DNA of 64,000 bases from Pseudomonas maumuensis (GTDB lineage: Bacteria > Pseudomonadota > Gammaproteobacteria > Pseudomonadales > Pseudomonadaceae). A program made the position numbers and the translations under genes. The stretch spans positions 3,720,001 through 3,784,000 of the forward strand of contig NZ_CP077077.1 in assembly GCF_019139675.1 (NCBI RefSeq), written 5' to 3'. Shown one piece after another: positions 43,248 to 52,406 of this stretch. The notes under the pieces were generated by a model. That model saw only the letters and a program-made list of their open reading frames with translations. It was not told where the DNA came from and ran no database searches. Position 1 is the stretch's first letter, and the number at the start of each line of letters is the position of its first letter.

Positions 43248-44582
43248 ATGAACAACAGCCGATTGGCAAGAACCGCAGGCTGGCTGGCCTTGCCGTGCCT
43301 GGTCGCGGCAGGCCTGCTGGCCTGGTACGTCACCCGCGAGCCCGCCTCGCCCTTCGGCGCCTCGGACAGCGCCGACGCCGCCCTGGTCAGCCGCGGTGAA
43401 TACGTCGCCCGCCTCAGCGACTGCGTGGCCTGCCACAGCCTGCCGGGCAAGGCGCCCTTTGCCGGAGGCCTGGAAATGGCCACGCCGCTGGGGGCGATCC
43501 ATGCCACCAACATCACCGCGGACCGCGAGCACGGCATTGGCGCCTACAGCCTGGCCGACTTCGACCGCGCCGTGCGCCAGGGCGTGGCGCCGGGGGGGCG
43601 ACGGCTGTACCCGGCCATGCCCTACCCGTCCTATGCCAAGCTCAGCGACGACGATGTGCGCGCGCTCTACGCGTTCTTCATGAAGGGCGTGCAACCGGCA
43701 GCCGAAGCCAATATTCCCAGCAGCATTCCCTGGCCATTGAACCTGCGCTGGCCCATCGCCCTGTGGAACGGCCTCTTCGCGCCGACCACCGCCTATGCGC
43801 AGAAACCCGACCAGGATCCGCTGTGGAATCGTGGCGCCTACATCGTCCAGGGCCCCGGCCACTGCGGCAGTTGCCATACGCCTCGGGGCCTGGCTTTCAA
43901 CGAGAAAGCCCTGGACGAAAGCGGCGCGCCGTTTCTCGCCGGGGCCCTGCTCGATGGCTGGTACGCGCCGAGCCTGCGCCAGGACCACAACACCGGGCTC
44001 GGGCGCTGGAGCGAAGCCGAGATCGTGCAGTTCCTCAAGACCGGGCGCAATCGCCATGCAGTGGTGTACGGCTCGATGACCGAGGCCTTCAACAACTCCA
44101 CGCAGTTCATGAGCGACGACGACCTGGGCGCGATCGCCCGCTACCTCAAGGCATTGCCCGGCGACCCTCGGCGTGATGGTGCGCCCTGGCAGTACCAGGC
44201 GATGGCCGCCGCGCCTGATGCGCCCGGCGCGCACACCTACGCGACCCGTTGCGCCAGCTGCCATGGCGCGGATGGCAAGGGCCAGGCCGAGTGGATGCCG
44301 CCGCTGGCGGGGGCCACCTCGATGCTGGCCGCAGAGAATGCCTCGGCGATCAACATCACCCTCAACGGCTCGCAGCGCATCGTCGCCGCCGGAGTGCCGG
44401 ACGCCTACCGCATGCCGGCGTTCCGTGAGCAGTTGTCGGACCGAGAGATCGCCGAGGTGCTGAGTTTTACCCGCAGTGCCTGGGGCAATCATGGTGGCGC
44501 GGTGCAGGCCAAGGCGGTGGGCGAGCTGCGCGGGCATACCGACCCTGCCAGCAGTAGCCCGATCATTCTGCATATGCGCTGA
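43248..44582 (+). CDS. membrane-anchored triheme c-type cytochrome
   Basis: 444-residue protein with an N-terminal uncleaved anchor (AGWLALPCLVAAGLLAWYV) and three haem motifs: CVACH (~residue 60), CGSCH (~206) and CASCH (~337). This is the architecture of the cytochrome subunits of alcohol/aldehyde dehydrogenases and of isoquinoline-oxidoreductase-type enzymes. It is 17 bases downstream of the Mo subunit and provides the path from the periplasmic hydroxylase to the quinone pool or oxidase. Confidence 0.94.
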   Translation: MNNSRLARTAGWLALPCLVAAGLLAWYVTREPASPFGASDSADAALVSRGEYVARLSDCVACHSLPGKAPFAGGLEMATPLGAIHATNITADREHGIGAYSLADFDRAVRQGVAPGGRRLYPAMPYPSYAKLSDDDVRALYAFFMKGVQPAAEANIPSSIPWPLNLRWPIALWNGLFAPTTAYAQKPDQDPLWNRGAYIVQGPGHCGSCHTPRGLAFNEKALDESGAPFLAGALLDGWYAPSLRQDHNTGLGRWSEAEIVQFLKTGRNRHAVVYGSMTEAFNNSTQFMSDDDLGAIARYLKALPGDPRRDGAPWQYQAMAAAPDAPGAHTYATRCASCHGADGKGQAEWMPPLAGATSMLAAENASAINITLNGSQRIVAAGVPDAYRMPAFREQLSDREIAEVLSFTRSAWGNHGGAVQAKAVGELRGHTDPASSSPIILHMR

Positions 44583-44638
44583 TACCGCCATCGCCGCGCA
44601 GCGCCCCGATCACAGTCAACTGAAATACCGAGGACACC

Positions 44639-45652
44639 ATGGAAAGCATCGACCTGCTGGTCCTGCGCACCACCCACGACTGGCTCCAGGCCGGGCACCG
44701 CGTGCTGCTCGCCACTGTCGCCCGCACCTGGGGTTCCTCCCCTCGCCCGGTCGGCTCGATGATGGCGCTGCGCAACGATGGCCGGGTGGTCGGCAGCGTG
44801 TCCGGCGGCTGCATCGAGGACGACCTGATCCATCGCTACACCAGCGCCTATGGCGGCCCCGGCCTGCCCCTGGGCAGGCCCGAGGTGATCCGCTATGGCG
44901 TAAGCGCCGACGAGGCCCACCGCTTCGGCCTACCCTGTGGCGGCACCCTGGAACTGATCCTGGAATTCGAACCGGCAGTGCTGCCGCTGCAACAACTGCT
45001 GGAGCACCTCGACCAGGGCCGGCTAATGCGCCGCCGACTGGCCCTGCAAAGCGGCGCGGTGAGCCTGGCCGCCACCGCCACCCCCGAGCAGTTCAGCTTC
45101 GATGGCCAGCACATGGTCAACACCCTCGGCCCCGGCTACCGCATGCTGCTGATCGGCGCCGGGGCGCTGGCCGAGTACCTGGCGACCATGGCCTTGTTCA
45201 ACGGCTTCCGGGTGGCGGTGTGCGACCCTCGCCCCGAACACATGGCCACCTGGGCGGTGGCCGGCGTCGAGCACCTCAAGGGCATGCCGGACGATGCGGT
45301 GCGCGCCTTCAACGCAGACCTGCGCACCTGCATCATCGCCGTCAGCCATGATCCCAAGCTCGACGACCTGGCGCTGCTCGAGGCCCTGCACAGCCCGGCG
45401 TTCTACATCGGCGCCATCGGCTCGCGGCGCAACAGCCAGCTGCGCCGCGAGCGCTTGATCGAGCACTTCGGCGAAACCGAGCAGTCCCTCGAACGCCTGC
45501 ATGGTCCCATCGGCATCTACATCGGCAGCAAGACCCCGGCGGAGATCGCGGTGAGCGTGATGGCCGAAGTGCTGGCCGCCAAGAATGCCGTGACGCTGCC
45601 CGGGGCAGTCAGCGTGTCCGGCGCGAAGGCCCTGGAGCAGCCAGCCTTGTGA
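44639..45652 (+). CDS. XdhC-family molybdenum cofactor chaperone
   Basis: 337-residue XdhC/CoxI protein, which sulfurates and inserts molybdenum cofactor into xanthine-oxidase-family enzymes. N-terminal XdhC/CoxI domain (LLATVARTWGSSPRPVGSMMALRNDGRVVGSVSGGCIEDDLI, YGVSADEAHRFGLPCGGTLEL with the conserved Cys) and C-terminal Rossmann domain (RMLLIGAGALAEYLATMALFNGFRVAVCDPRPEH... FYIGAIGSRRNSQLRRERL, GLYIGSKTPAEIA-like). It closes the Mo hydroxylase operon 56 bases after the cytochrome. Confidence 0.94.
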   Translation: MESIDLLVLRTTHDWLQAGHRVLLATVARTWGSSPRPVGSMMALRNDGRVVGSVSGGCIEDDLIHRYTSAYGGPGLPLGRPEVIRYGVSADEAHRFGLPCGGTLELILEFEPAVLPLQQLLEHLDQGRLMRRRLALQSGAVSLAATATPEQFSFDGQHMVNTLGPGYRMLLIGAGALAEYLATMALFNGFRVAVCDPRPEHMATWAVAGVEHLKGMPDDAVRAFNADLRTCIIAVSHDPKLDDLALLEALHSPAFYIGAIGSRRNSQLRRERLIEHFGETEQSLERLHGPIGIYIGSKTPAEIAVSVMAEVLAAKNAVTLPGAVSVSGAKALEQPAL

Positions 45653-45735
45653 GCGGGCCACACACCGGCCAACTACTGTCTATGCTTGCTCAACGCGAAC
45701 TACCCATCGGTATCGACCACAAGGAAGACAGGCCA

Positions 45736-46317
45736 ATGAACTCGACCCTCGTCCGCGCCATCGCTTTCACCTCGCTCATCGGCGCGACCAGCCTCGCCGC
45801 CCACGCCGCCGAACTGCCCATCGCCAGCGAGGCGCTGGAAAGCCATATCACCACCGAAGTGACCAAGATCGACCTGCCCAACCGCCAGGTCACGGTCAAA
45901 GGGCCCCACGACAAGGACGTGACCTTCCAGCTCACCGAACAGGCCAAGGCCCTGCCCAACCTCAAGGTCGGCGATCAGGTCGACATCAAAGTCACCCGTG
46001 CCATCGCCTATGTACTGAACACCAATGTCGGCGGCGCGCCCAAGGCCTCCGAGGAATCGGGCACCATCCGCGCCACCGCGGCCAACCCCAACCCAGGTGG
46101 CGAGGCTTTCCGCCAGGTCAAGGTCACCTCGCAGATCAAGAAGATCGACCTCAACACCCATGAAGTCACCCTGCTGCCGCCCGAAGGCAAACTGCAGGTG
46201 GTCAAGGTCGAGAATCCCGAGCTGCAGGCACGCATGAAAAACCTCAAGGTCGACCAGACCGTCGAAGCCATCTTTACCGAAGTACTGAGCGTGGAAACTT
46301 CCCGCCCAGCCCAGTAA
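45736..46317 (+). CDS. exported protein with an internal tandem duplication
   Basis: 193-residue periplasmic protein with a signal peptide (MNSTLVRAIAFTSLIGATSLAAHA). The mature chain consists of two similar ~60-residue units: ITTEVTKIDLPNRQVTVKGPHDKDVTF... LPNLKVGDQVDIKVTRAIAYVL and KVTSQIKKIDLNTHEVTLLPPEGKLQV... MKNLKVDQTVEAIFTEVLSV. The repeated IDxxxxxVT...P.G....LKVGD pattern resembles DUF5666-like beta-barrel domains. AAGGA precedes the ATG at 45736. Function unknown; single gene before the lipocalin. Confidence 0.82.
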   Translation: MNSTLVRAIAFTSLIGATSLAAHAAELPIASEALESHITTEVTKIDLPNRQVTVKGPHDKDVTFQLTEQAKALPNLKVGDQVDIKVTRAIAYVLNTNVGGAPKASEESGTIRATAANPNPGGEAFRQVKVTSQIKKIDLNTHEVTLLPPEGKLQVVKVENPELQARMKNLKVDQTVEAIFTEVLSVETSRPAQ

Positions 46318-46380
46318 AACCTTTGGCCGGCCCGCGCATCGAAAGCCATGTGAGCCTTTCCCCCCTTCAGGAGGTTTCCC

Positions 46381-46935
46381 ATGGCGATGCGCCTGGCCGT
46401 GCCGTTTTGCTGCTGCCTCACCCTCGCACTCTTGGGCTGCACCAGCGCCCGTGACGAGCAGCCACCGCCCACCACGCAACAAGTCGAACTCCAGCGCTAC
46501 CAGGGCACCTGGTACGAACTGGCGCGCCTGCCGATGTTCTTCCAGCGCAACTGCGTGCAGTCCGAGGCCCGTTACGGCCTGCGCGAGGACGGGCGCATCG
46601 ACGTCACCAACCGCTGCCTGGAAAACGACGGCCAATGGAACCAGGCCAATGGCATCGCCGAGGCACAAGTGCCCGGCCGCACCGACAAGCTCTGGGTACG
46701 CTTCGACAACTGGTTCAGCCGCCTGGCACCGGACCTGACCAAGGGCGAGTACTGGGTGCTGTACCACGATACCGACTACCGCGTGGCACTGGTCGGCCAC
46801 CCGAACCGCGAATACCTGTGGCTGCTGTCGCGCACTCCCACCGTCAGTGACCAGACCCGTGACCAGCTACTGGCGCTGGCGCGCAAGCAGGGTTACCCCA
46901 CCGAGCAACTGATCTGGCGCCAGGCCAAGCCCTAG
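46381..46935 (+). CDS. blc: outer-membrane lipocalin lipoprotein
   Basis: 184-residue lipocalin with a lipoprotein signal (AVPFCCCLTLALLGC) and the lipocalin signature YQGTWYELARLPMFFQRNCVQ, followed by ARYGLREDGRIDVTNRC (typical cysteine pairing with the first region), LWVRFDNWF and GEYWVLYHDTDYRVALVGHPNREYLWLLSRTP. This matches bacterial Blc proteins, which bind lipids at the outer membrane and are induced by envelope stress. AGGAGG precedes the start. Start could be the second Met two residues in. Confidence 0.92.
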   Translation: MAMRLAVPFCCCLTLALLGCTSARDEQPPPTTQQVELQRYQGTWYELARLPMFFQRNCVQSEARYGLREDGRIDVTNRCLENDGQWNQANGIAEAQVPGRTDKLWVRFDNWFSRLAPDLTKGEYWVLYHDTDYRVALVGHPNREYLWLLSRTPTVSDQTRDQLLALARKQGYPTEQLIWRQAKP

Positions 46936-46994
46936 CTGTCCCCGCCCACGCCCTGTAAGGTGAGCCACCCGGCTCACCCAAAGGATTGCGTGCA

Positions 46995-47300
46995 ATGATC
47001 ACCTGCCACCTCAAGTACATCATCGACCCCTACCAGATCCCCGCCTTCGAAGCCTACGGCAAGCTGTGGATCGGCCTGGTCAACCGCATGGGCGGCAGCC
47101 ACCATGGCTACTTCCTCCCCAGCGAAGGCGCCAACAATGTCGCCTACGCGCTGTTCAGCTTCCCCAGCCTGGCGGACTACGAGCAGTACCGCAAAGCCTC
47201 GGAAACCGACCCGGAGTGCATCGCCGCCTTCGCCCTGGCCACCGAGCAGCGTTTCATCCTCAGCTATGAACGCAGCTTCCTGCGGCCCGTACTCGACTGA
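46995..47300 (+). CDS. NIPSNAP-family protein
   Basis: 101-residue small alpha-beta protein (MITCHLKYIIDPYQIPAFEAYGKLWIGLVNRMGGSHHGYFLPSEGANNVAYALFSFPSLADYEQYRK) matching the NIPSNAP ferredoxin-like fold, whose bacterial members are often enzyme accessory or unknown-function proteins. AAGGA lies 9 bases before the ATG at 46995. Independent gene. Confidence 0.88.
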   Translation: MITCHLKYIIDPYQIPAFEAYGKLWIGLVNRMGGSHHGYFLPSEGANNVAYALFSFPSLADYEQYRKASETDPECIAAFALATEQRFILSYERSFLRPVLD

Positions 47301-47438
47301 CCTTCCCAGGCACGGCCCCGGATTCTTGCAGGGGCCGGCGACACCAACGGCAAACTCCACTGAACTATTGCGCCTCGATCACGATCCTCACCTAAGCACC
47401 CTCGACCCAGGATCGTCGATCGACAAGGAGCCTAGCCA

Positions 47439-47861
47439 GTGACCACCACCACCCTCCCCCATTGCACCCCAGGGCCGCTGCACGCGACCCTGCTCGCCGG
47501 CAGCGTGCCGCTGTTTCTCGGCGCCCTGCTCAGCGACATCGCCTACTACCAGAGCTACCAGATCCAGTGGAGTAACTTCGCCGCCTGGCTGATCGCCGGG
47601 GCCTTGCTGTCCAGCGGCTTGGCGCTGCTGTTCGCCCTGGCCAACCTGATCCGCGCGCCACGCAAGGCCGGGCGCCCGCTGCTGTACGTGCTGTTGCTGC
47701 TGGCCACCTGGGTACTGGGCCTGGTCAACGCCTTCGAACACGCCAAGGACGCCTGGGCCGTGATGCCCGCAGGCCTGGTGCTGTCAGTGGTGGTCACGGT
47801 GCTGGCCATGATCGCCACCTGGGCCGGCCTGACCCGCCTGCGCACGGAGGGCGAAGCATGA
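47439..47861 (+). CDS. membrane protein, DUF2231-like
   Basis: 140-residue protein with four predicted membrane helices (LHATLLAGSVPLFLGALLSDIAY, FAAWLIAGALLSSGLALLFALANLI, PLLYVLLLLATWVLGLVNAF, GLVLSVVVTVLAMIATWAGLT). The GPLHATLLAGSVPLFLGALLSDIAYY opening is typical of DUF2231. Start is GTG at 47439 with AAGGAG 8 bases upstream. Its end overlaps the sorbosone-dehydrogenase-like start by 4 bases (ATGA), so the two are co-translated; a role as membrane partner of that enzyme is likely. Confidence 0.85.
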   Translation: MTTTTLPHCTPGPLHATLLAGSVPLFLGALLSDIAYYQSYQIQWSNFAAWLIAGALLSSGLALLFALANLIRAPRKAGRPLLYVLLLLATWVLGLVNAFEHAKDAWAVMPAGLVLSVVVTVLAMIATWAGLTRLRTEGEA

Positions 47862-49144
47862 AACACGTATTGAGCGCCCTGAGCATGGCTCTGCTGCTCA
47901 GCGCCTGTGGCGGCGACGGCGAGAAGACCCAGGCCCATGGCCCGGACCCGAAATTGCCGGCCCCCGAACGCGGGCTGCTGCCAAGCATGAAGATCGCCCA
48001 GCCGGCCGCCTGGGGTGAGCAAACACCCCAAGTGCCTCAGGGCTACCGCATCAGCGCCATCGCCACCGACCTGAAGATCCCGCGCCAGACCCTGGTGCTG
48101 CCCAATGGCGATATCCTCGTTGCCGAGGGGCGTGGCGGCAACGCCACCAAGCTCAAGCCCAAGGACGTGATCGCCAGCCAGATCAAGGCCAAGGGCAACA
48201 CCCAGGTCAAGGGCGGCAACCGCCTTACCCTGCTGCGCGACGCCGACGGCGATGGCCGCTACGAACTGCAGACGGTGTTCGCCGAACACCTCAATGCGCC
48301 CTATGGCCTGGCCTATGCCGACGGCAAGCTGTACGTGGCCAACCAGGACGCGCTGGTGCGCTTCGCTTACCAGGACGGCCAGACCCAGGCCGGTGGCCCG
48401 CCGACCAAGGTCACCGACCTGCCCGCCGAGATCAACCACCACTGGACCAAGTCGCTGGCCATCAGCCCCGACGGCCGCCACCTGTACGTCGGCATCGGCT
48501 CCAACAGCAACATCACCGAGCGTGGCATGGAGGCAGAGGTCGACCGCGCGATGGTCTGGCAGGTCGATGCCGTGAGCGGCGCCCACCGGCCTTATGCCAC
48601 CGGCCTGCGCAACCCGACCGCGTTGGCCATCCAACCGGGCGACGGCCAACTATGGGCAGTGGTCAACGAGCGCGACGAACTGGGCCCGGACCTGGTCCCG
48701 GACTACCTGACCTCGGTGCGCGAAGGTGCGTTCTATGGCTGGCCGTACAGCTACTGGGGGCAGAACGTCGATGAGCGCGTGCGCCCGCAGAACCCGGACA
48801 AAGTGAAAGCCGCGATCAAGCCCGACTACAGCCTCGGCTCGCATGTGGCGGCGCTGGGCGTGGCCTTCTCCAACCCGGCGATGGGCGAAACCTTCGCCGA
48901 TGGTGTGTTCGTGGGTGAACATGGCAGTTGGAACCGGCCCAACCCGGTGGGCTACAAGGTGATCTTCGTCCCGTTCAGCGATGGCAAGCCGGCCGGCGAG
49001 CCGGTGGATTTCGCCACCGGTTTCCTCGGTGAGGACGGCAAGACCCGTGGGCGCCCGGTGGGGGTGACGGTCGATCCAAAAGGCGCGCTGATCATCGCCG
49101 ACGACCTGGCCAATACGGTTTGGCGGGTTACACGCAATCAGTAA
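47858..49144 (+). CDS. PQQ-type sugar dehydrogenase lipoprotein, L-sorbosone dehydrogenase family
   Basis: 428-residue lipoprotein (signal MKHVLSALSMALLLSACGG) with a six-bladed beta-propeller of the soluble glucose/sorbosone dehydrogenase type: ATDLKIPRQTLVLPNGDILVAEGRGG, YGLAYADGKLYVANQDALVRF, HHWTKSLAISPDGRHLYVGIGSNSNI, ATGLRNPTALAIQPGDGQLWAVVNERDELGPDLVPDYLTSV, GAFYGWPYSYWG and VFVGEHGSWNRPNPVGYKVIFVPF. These match family members that oxidise sugars or aldoses with PQQ. Overlaps the DUF2231 gene upstream. Confidence 0.9.
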   Translation: MKHVLSALSMALLLSACGGDGEKTQAHGPDPKLPAPERGLLPSMKIAQPAAWGEQTPQVPQGYRISAIATDLKIPRQTLVLPNGDILVAEGRGGNATKLKPKDVIASQIKAKGNTQVKGGNRLTLLRDADGDGRYELQTVFAEHLNAPYGLAYADGKLYVANQDALVRFAYQDGQTQAGGPPTKVTDLPAEINHHWTKSLAISPDGRHLYVGIGSNSNITERGMEAEVDRAMVWQVDAVSGAHRPYATGLRNPTALAIQPGDGQLWAVVNERDELGPDLVPDYLTSVREGAFYGWPYSYWGQNVDERVRPQNPDKVKAAIKPDYSLGSHVAALGVAFSNPAMGETFADGVFVGEHGSWNRPNPVGYKVIFVPFSDGKPAGEPVDFATGFLGEDGKTRGRPVGVTVDPKGALIIADDLANTVWRVTRNQ

Positions 49145-49267
49145 GCCCCTGACGCTGAACAACCCCTCTTGCGCGCAAGTCGCGCGGGAGAGGGCTCGGC
49201 TGCGGATAGCCCTGGCCAAGGTTCACAAAACAACAGTATTTCCCAGCGGAACCGGTATTTTTTCTGT

Positions 49268-49277
49268 AACGAAAATG
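49268..49277 (-). promoter_or_regulatory. possible GlpR half-site upstream of the GlpT gene
   Basis: The minus-strand read CATTTTCGTT matches the GlpR half-site WATKTTCGWT at 9 of 10 positions, 44 bases before the transporter start. A second weaker TTTTCG half lies at 49287-49292. Consistent with glycerol-phosphate control, but short. Confidence 0.35.
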
Positions 49278-49320
49278 TAAAATTCGTTTTCGCATACCTA
49301 TAACAAGCTGGGAGCTTCAC

Positions 49321-50673
49321 ATGTTTGCCTTCTTCCGCCCTGCCGCGCACCAGGCGCCGCTGCCCGACGAGCGCGTCGACAGCACCTATCGCCGCCTGCG
49401 CTGGCAAATCTTCGCCGGGATCTTCTTCGGCTATGCCGGCTACTACCTGCTGCGCAAGAACTTCTCCCTGGCCATGCCCTACCTCATCGACGAAGAGGGC
49501 TACACCCGCGGCCAGCTGGGCCTGGCGATCTCCGCCATCGCCATCGCCTACGGTTTGTCCAAGTTCCTCATGGGTCTGGTCTCGGACCGCTCCAACCCAC
49601 GCTACTTCCTGCCCTTCGGCCTGCTGATCTCGGCCGGGGTGATGTTCATTTTCGGTTTCGCGCATTGGGCCACGTCCAGCGTGACGATCATGTTCGTGCT
49701 GCTGTTCATCAACGGCTGGGCCCAGGGCATGGGCTGGCCGCCAAGCGGGCGGACCATGGTGCATTGGTGGTCGCAGAAAGAGCGCGGCGGCGTGGTGTCG
49801 GTATGGAACGTCGCCCATAACGTCGGCGGCGGCCTGATCGGCCCGCTGTTCCTGCTGGGCCTGGCCTGGACCAACGACTGGCACGCGGCCTTCTATGTGC
49901 CCGCCACGGTTGCCGTGCTGGTGGCCGTGTTCGCCTTCGCCACCATGCGCGACACCCCGCAATCGGTCGGCCTGCCGCCGGTCGAGCAGTACAAGAACGA
50001 CTACCCCGAAGGCTACGATGAGAGCCACGAGCAGGAGTTCAGCGCCAAGCAGATCTTCGTCCAGTACGTGCTGTGCAACAAACTGCTGTGGTACATCGCC
50101 CTGGCCAACGTGTTCGTCTACCTGCTGCGCTACGGCGTGCTGGACTGGGCGCCGACCTACCTGAAGGAAGCCAAGCACTTCAGCGTCGACACCACCTCGT
50201 GGGCCTACTTCTTCTACGAGTGGGCCGGCATCCCCGGCACCCTGCTGTGCGGCTGGATGTCCGACAAGATCTTCCGCGGCAACCGTGGCCTGACCGGCAT
50301 CGTGTTCATGGCCCTGGTGACCGTGGCCACCCTGGTGTACTGGCTCAACCCGCCGGGCAACCCGACCATCGACATGATCGCGTTGTTCGCCATCGGCTTC
50401 CTGATCTACGGTCCAGTGATGCTGATCGGCCTGCAGGCGCTGGAACTGGCGCCGAAGAAAGCCGCCGGTACCGCCGCCGGTTTCACCGGCCTGTTCGGTT
50501 ACCTGGGCGGCTCGGTCGCGGCCAGCGCGGCGATGGGCTACACCGTCGACCACTTCGGCTGGGACGGTGGCTTCGTGATGCTGGTCAGTGCGTGTGTGCT
50601 GGCGATTGCGTTCCTGATTCCGACCTTGCGTCATACCAAGGTCGCCAGCAACGGGCGTGAAGCTCTGGCCTGA
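49321..50673 (+). CDS. glpT: glycerol-3-phosphate:phosphate antiporter
   Basis: 450-residue 12-helix MFS protein of the organophosphate:phosphate antiporter family. Matches Glp[110 protein letters not shown] (with the two substrate-binding region motifs) and [23 protein letters not shown]. Single gene with an AT-rich promoter and a strong terminator. It imports glycerol-3-phosphate in exchange for phosphate, and also brings in fosfomycin in related species. Confidence 0.94.
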   Translation: MFAFFRPAAHQAPLPDERVDSTYRRLRWQIFAGIFFGYAGYYLLRKNFSLAMPYLIDEEGYTRGQLGLAISAIAIAYGLSKFLMGLVSDRSNPRYFLPFGLLISAGVMFIFGFAHWATSSVTIMFVLLFINGWAQGMGWPPSGRTMVHWWSQKERGGVVSVWNVAHNVGGGLIGPLFLLGLAWTNDWHAAFYVPATVAVLVAVFAFATMRDTPQSVGLPPVEQYKNDYPEGYDESHEQEFSAKQIFVQYVLCNKLLWYIALANVFVYLLRYGVLDWAPTYLKEAKHFSVDTTSWAYFFYEWAGIPGTLLCGWMSDKIFRGNRGLTGIVFMALVTVATLVYWLNPPGNPTIDMIALFAIGFLIYGPVMLIGLQALELAPKKAAGTAAGFTGLFGYLGGSVAASAAMGYTVDHFGWDGGFVMLVSACVLAIAFLIPTLRHTKVASNGREALA

Positions 50674-50694
50674 CGCGCAAGGCAGATGTAAATG

Positions 50695-50730
50695 ACAAAG
50701 CCCGGGGTTGCGCCCCGGGCTTTGTGTTTT
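50695..50730 (+). terminator. Rho-independent terminator of glpT
   Basis: A 13-bp GC-rich perfect stem (ACAAAGCCCGGGG / CCCCGGGCTTTGT) with a 5-base loop is followed by GTTTT, 22 bases after the glpT stop. Confidence 0.92.
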
Positions 50731-50836
50731 CAGGCAGTCTGCAACAGCTGCGTGATGTTGATGCCGCAAAGAATTGATCAGCCTGTGGAATCCCTCATAA
50801 TCGCCTGCCATTTCATGGCCCCGAGAAGGACCTCTC

Positions 50837-51331
50837 TTGCGACGACTCAGCCTGAGCAACAAGAAACTGCGCAACATCCCTCGCCATCTGCGGGCCCTGG
50901 AGTATTGGGCATCAACCTTCGAGGGCGAATTCCATCCTCGCCCTGGTGTGCAGCGCTACTGGAACTGGAAGATCCCGGTGATCGACTCGCTGGTTCAGGG
51001 CCCTCAGGCGCGTGTCGAAGTACAGGCCCTGTGCGTGCAGCAACTACTGGAGGCGGCGCGCCACCTGGCCGAGGCGGCCGACCGCAGTCACGGCTACTAC
51101 CGTGTCGCCTGCCTGCTGGTCTGGCCATGGCTGCACCAGAGCGAAGTGACGGTCTTCTACGACCGTGATTACTACCTGTCTTTCCTCGGCCAGCACAACG
51201 CCCTGGCCCCATTGCGCCTGAGCGACACCCTCGCATTGGCCGTGCCCGACGGTTTCATCGAGCATGGGCACCCGGTCATTGACGACGAAGGCGAGACACA
51301 GCACTGGTGGTGCATCGCAGAGCCGGCCTGA
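50837..51331 (+). CDS. DUF3916-like protein
   Basis: 164-residue protein beginning at a TTG with AAGGA 6-7 bases upstream. Residues RRLSLSNKKLRNIPRHLRALEYWASTFEGEFHPRPGVQRYWNWKIPV and CLLVWPWLHQSEVTVFYDRDYYLSFLG are the features that place it in the DUF3916 group found in pseudomonads and enterics. No signal peptide or known catalytic motif. Function unknown. Convergent with the GNAT gene, only 4 bases apart. Confidence 0.78.
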   Translation: MRRLSLSNKKLRNIPRHLRALEYWASTFEGEFHPRPGVQRYWNWKIPVIDSLVQGPQARVEVQALCVQQLLEAARHLAEAADRSHGYYRVACLLVWPWLHQSEVTVFYDRDYYLSFLGQHNALAPLRLSDTLALAVPDGFIEHGHPVIDDEGETQHWWCIAEPA

Positions 51332-51335
51332 ACGC

Positions 51336-51809
51336 TCATGGTTGTTGCAGGCCGACCAGCGACTTGCACATGAACACCCGAGCGAAACCATCCTCAACCG
51401 CACGGTGAGTCTCGTGGTAACCGCGCGTACGGTAGATCTCGATGTTCTCTGTCATACGCTCGTGGGTGTACAACCTGATCGCCGCACACCCGAGCGCACG
51501 GGCATGGGCCTCGGCGAAGTCGAGCATGTGCCGCCCTACACCCTGCCCCTTGCAGGCAGTGCGCACGGCAACGTTTTCCAATAGCAGGTCGCCCCTGTCA
51601 CGGCGCAGCACAAGCACACCGGCAATGCCGTTACCCAACTGGGCCACGAACACCTCGTCGTCACGCACGACTCGCGTGTAGTCAGCCAGCATGGGGGCTG
51701 GCTTACGGCCTATTCTCGCGATGTAGGGGGTATACGCCTCAGCAACCAGCGCGGCAATCTCACTCGCCTCCTCGACCCTGGCCGGGCGCAGAGCGATGTC
51801 CATTTCCAT
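51336..51809 (-). CDS. GNAT-family N-acetyltransferase
   Basis: 157-residue acetyltransferase with the acetyl-CoA motif ENVAVRTACKGQGVGRHMLDFAEAHARALGCAAIRLYTHERMTENIEIYRTRGYHE, which covers motifs A and B. GGAG lies 8 bases before the ATG at 51809; upstream in-frame sequence overlaps the DUF1737 gene. It is translated directly after the DUF1737 gene (5-base gap), so they form a two-gene operon. Confidence 0.9.
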   Translation of the reverse strand: MEMDIALRPARVEEASEIAALVAEAYTPYIARIGRKPAPMLADYTRVVRDDEVFVAQLGNGIAGVLVLRRDRGDLLLENVAVRTACKGQGVGRHMLDFAEAHARALGCAAIRLYTHERMTENIEIYRTRGYHETHRAVEDGFARVFMCKSLVGLQQP

Positions 51810-51813
51810 GATG

Positions 51814-52023
51814 TCAGCTCCGGGTGGCGGTACCGTGAACGGGCCACAATACCGCTTGTGCGGCCACCACATGCCCCTTGCTGTTGTCGAAGGTCACGCT
51901 GGGCGAACCATGAAGCTGATAGCCCAAGGCCAGGATCTCGGAAATGCGTTGGCAGAAGCTGGCGTCGTCCTTACCGGTGATCAGGCGATAGACCGGCAGG
52001 CCGTTGGGTGGGGACGAGGGCAT
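51814..52023 (-). CDS. DUF1737 small protein
   Basis: 69-residue protein: NGLPVYRLITGKDDASFCQRISEILALGYQLHGSPSVTFDNSKGHVVAAQAVLWP is the DUF1737 signature (lxxYxxxTGxDxxxFCxxVsxxLxxGWxLxGsPsxTxxxxxxxxxQAV). AAAAGGAGC precedes the ATG. First gene of a short operon with the GNAT enzyme. Molecular function unknown. Confidence 0.88.
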   Translation of the reverse strand: MPSSPPNGLPVYRLITGKDDASFCQRISEILALGYQLHGSPSVTFDNSKGHVVAAQAVLWPVHGTATRS

Positions 52024-52406
52024 TCAAGTGCTCCTTTTGAGGCAGGCGCCAATCGCGTGCGAGGTAGGGCATCATGCCATAGCCGCTGCGCCGTTCGCCT
52101 CGACGTGTCTGATGCAGCTCCCCAACGGTATAAACATCCTGCTTGCCATCTGGAGGAGCGGACTTGCGCGCAATGGCGCCAACAGTGATACAGAAATGGC
52201 CTACACCAAACACAGCCATTCTGACGTTCAGATCAACTGCTGGCTCATCGATTCGCATCTACAGTCAGGTCCGATGCTGCAAGTGCGCAAAAAACACTTC
52301 GGTAAAAACACTGCCAGCTTGCAAGCCATCATCGAACGCCAAGTCATGCCACATGGACGCACCACGACCATGAACCTAAAATGCCAGACACGACAAGGAT
52401 GCACCG
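52024..52406. other. lower-GC intergenic stretch, no supported gene
   Basis: About 380 bases where GC content falls. A 95-codon minus-strand frame (51971-52258) and a plus-strand frame (52004-52420) are open, but neither has a ribosome site or a recognisable family; the first overlaps the DUF1737 start. I regard it as the left edge of an acquired segment. Confidence 0.45.

Noticed and set aside
51971..52258. 95-codon minus-strand frame overlapping the DUF1737 start
   Set aside because: No ribosome site, no recognised family and overlap with a well-supported gene; possibly leftover sequence, not listed as a gene.
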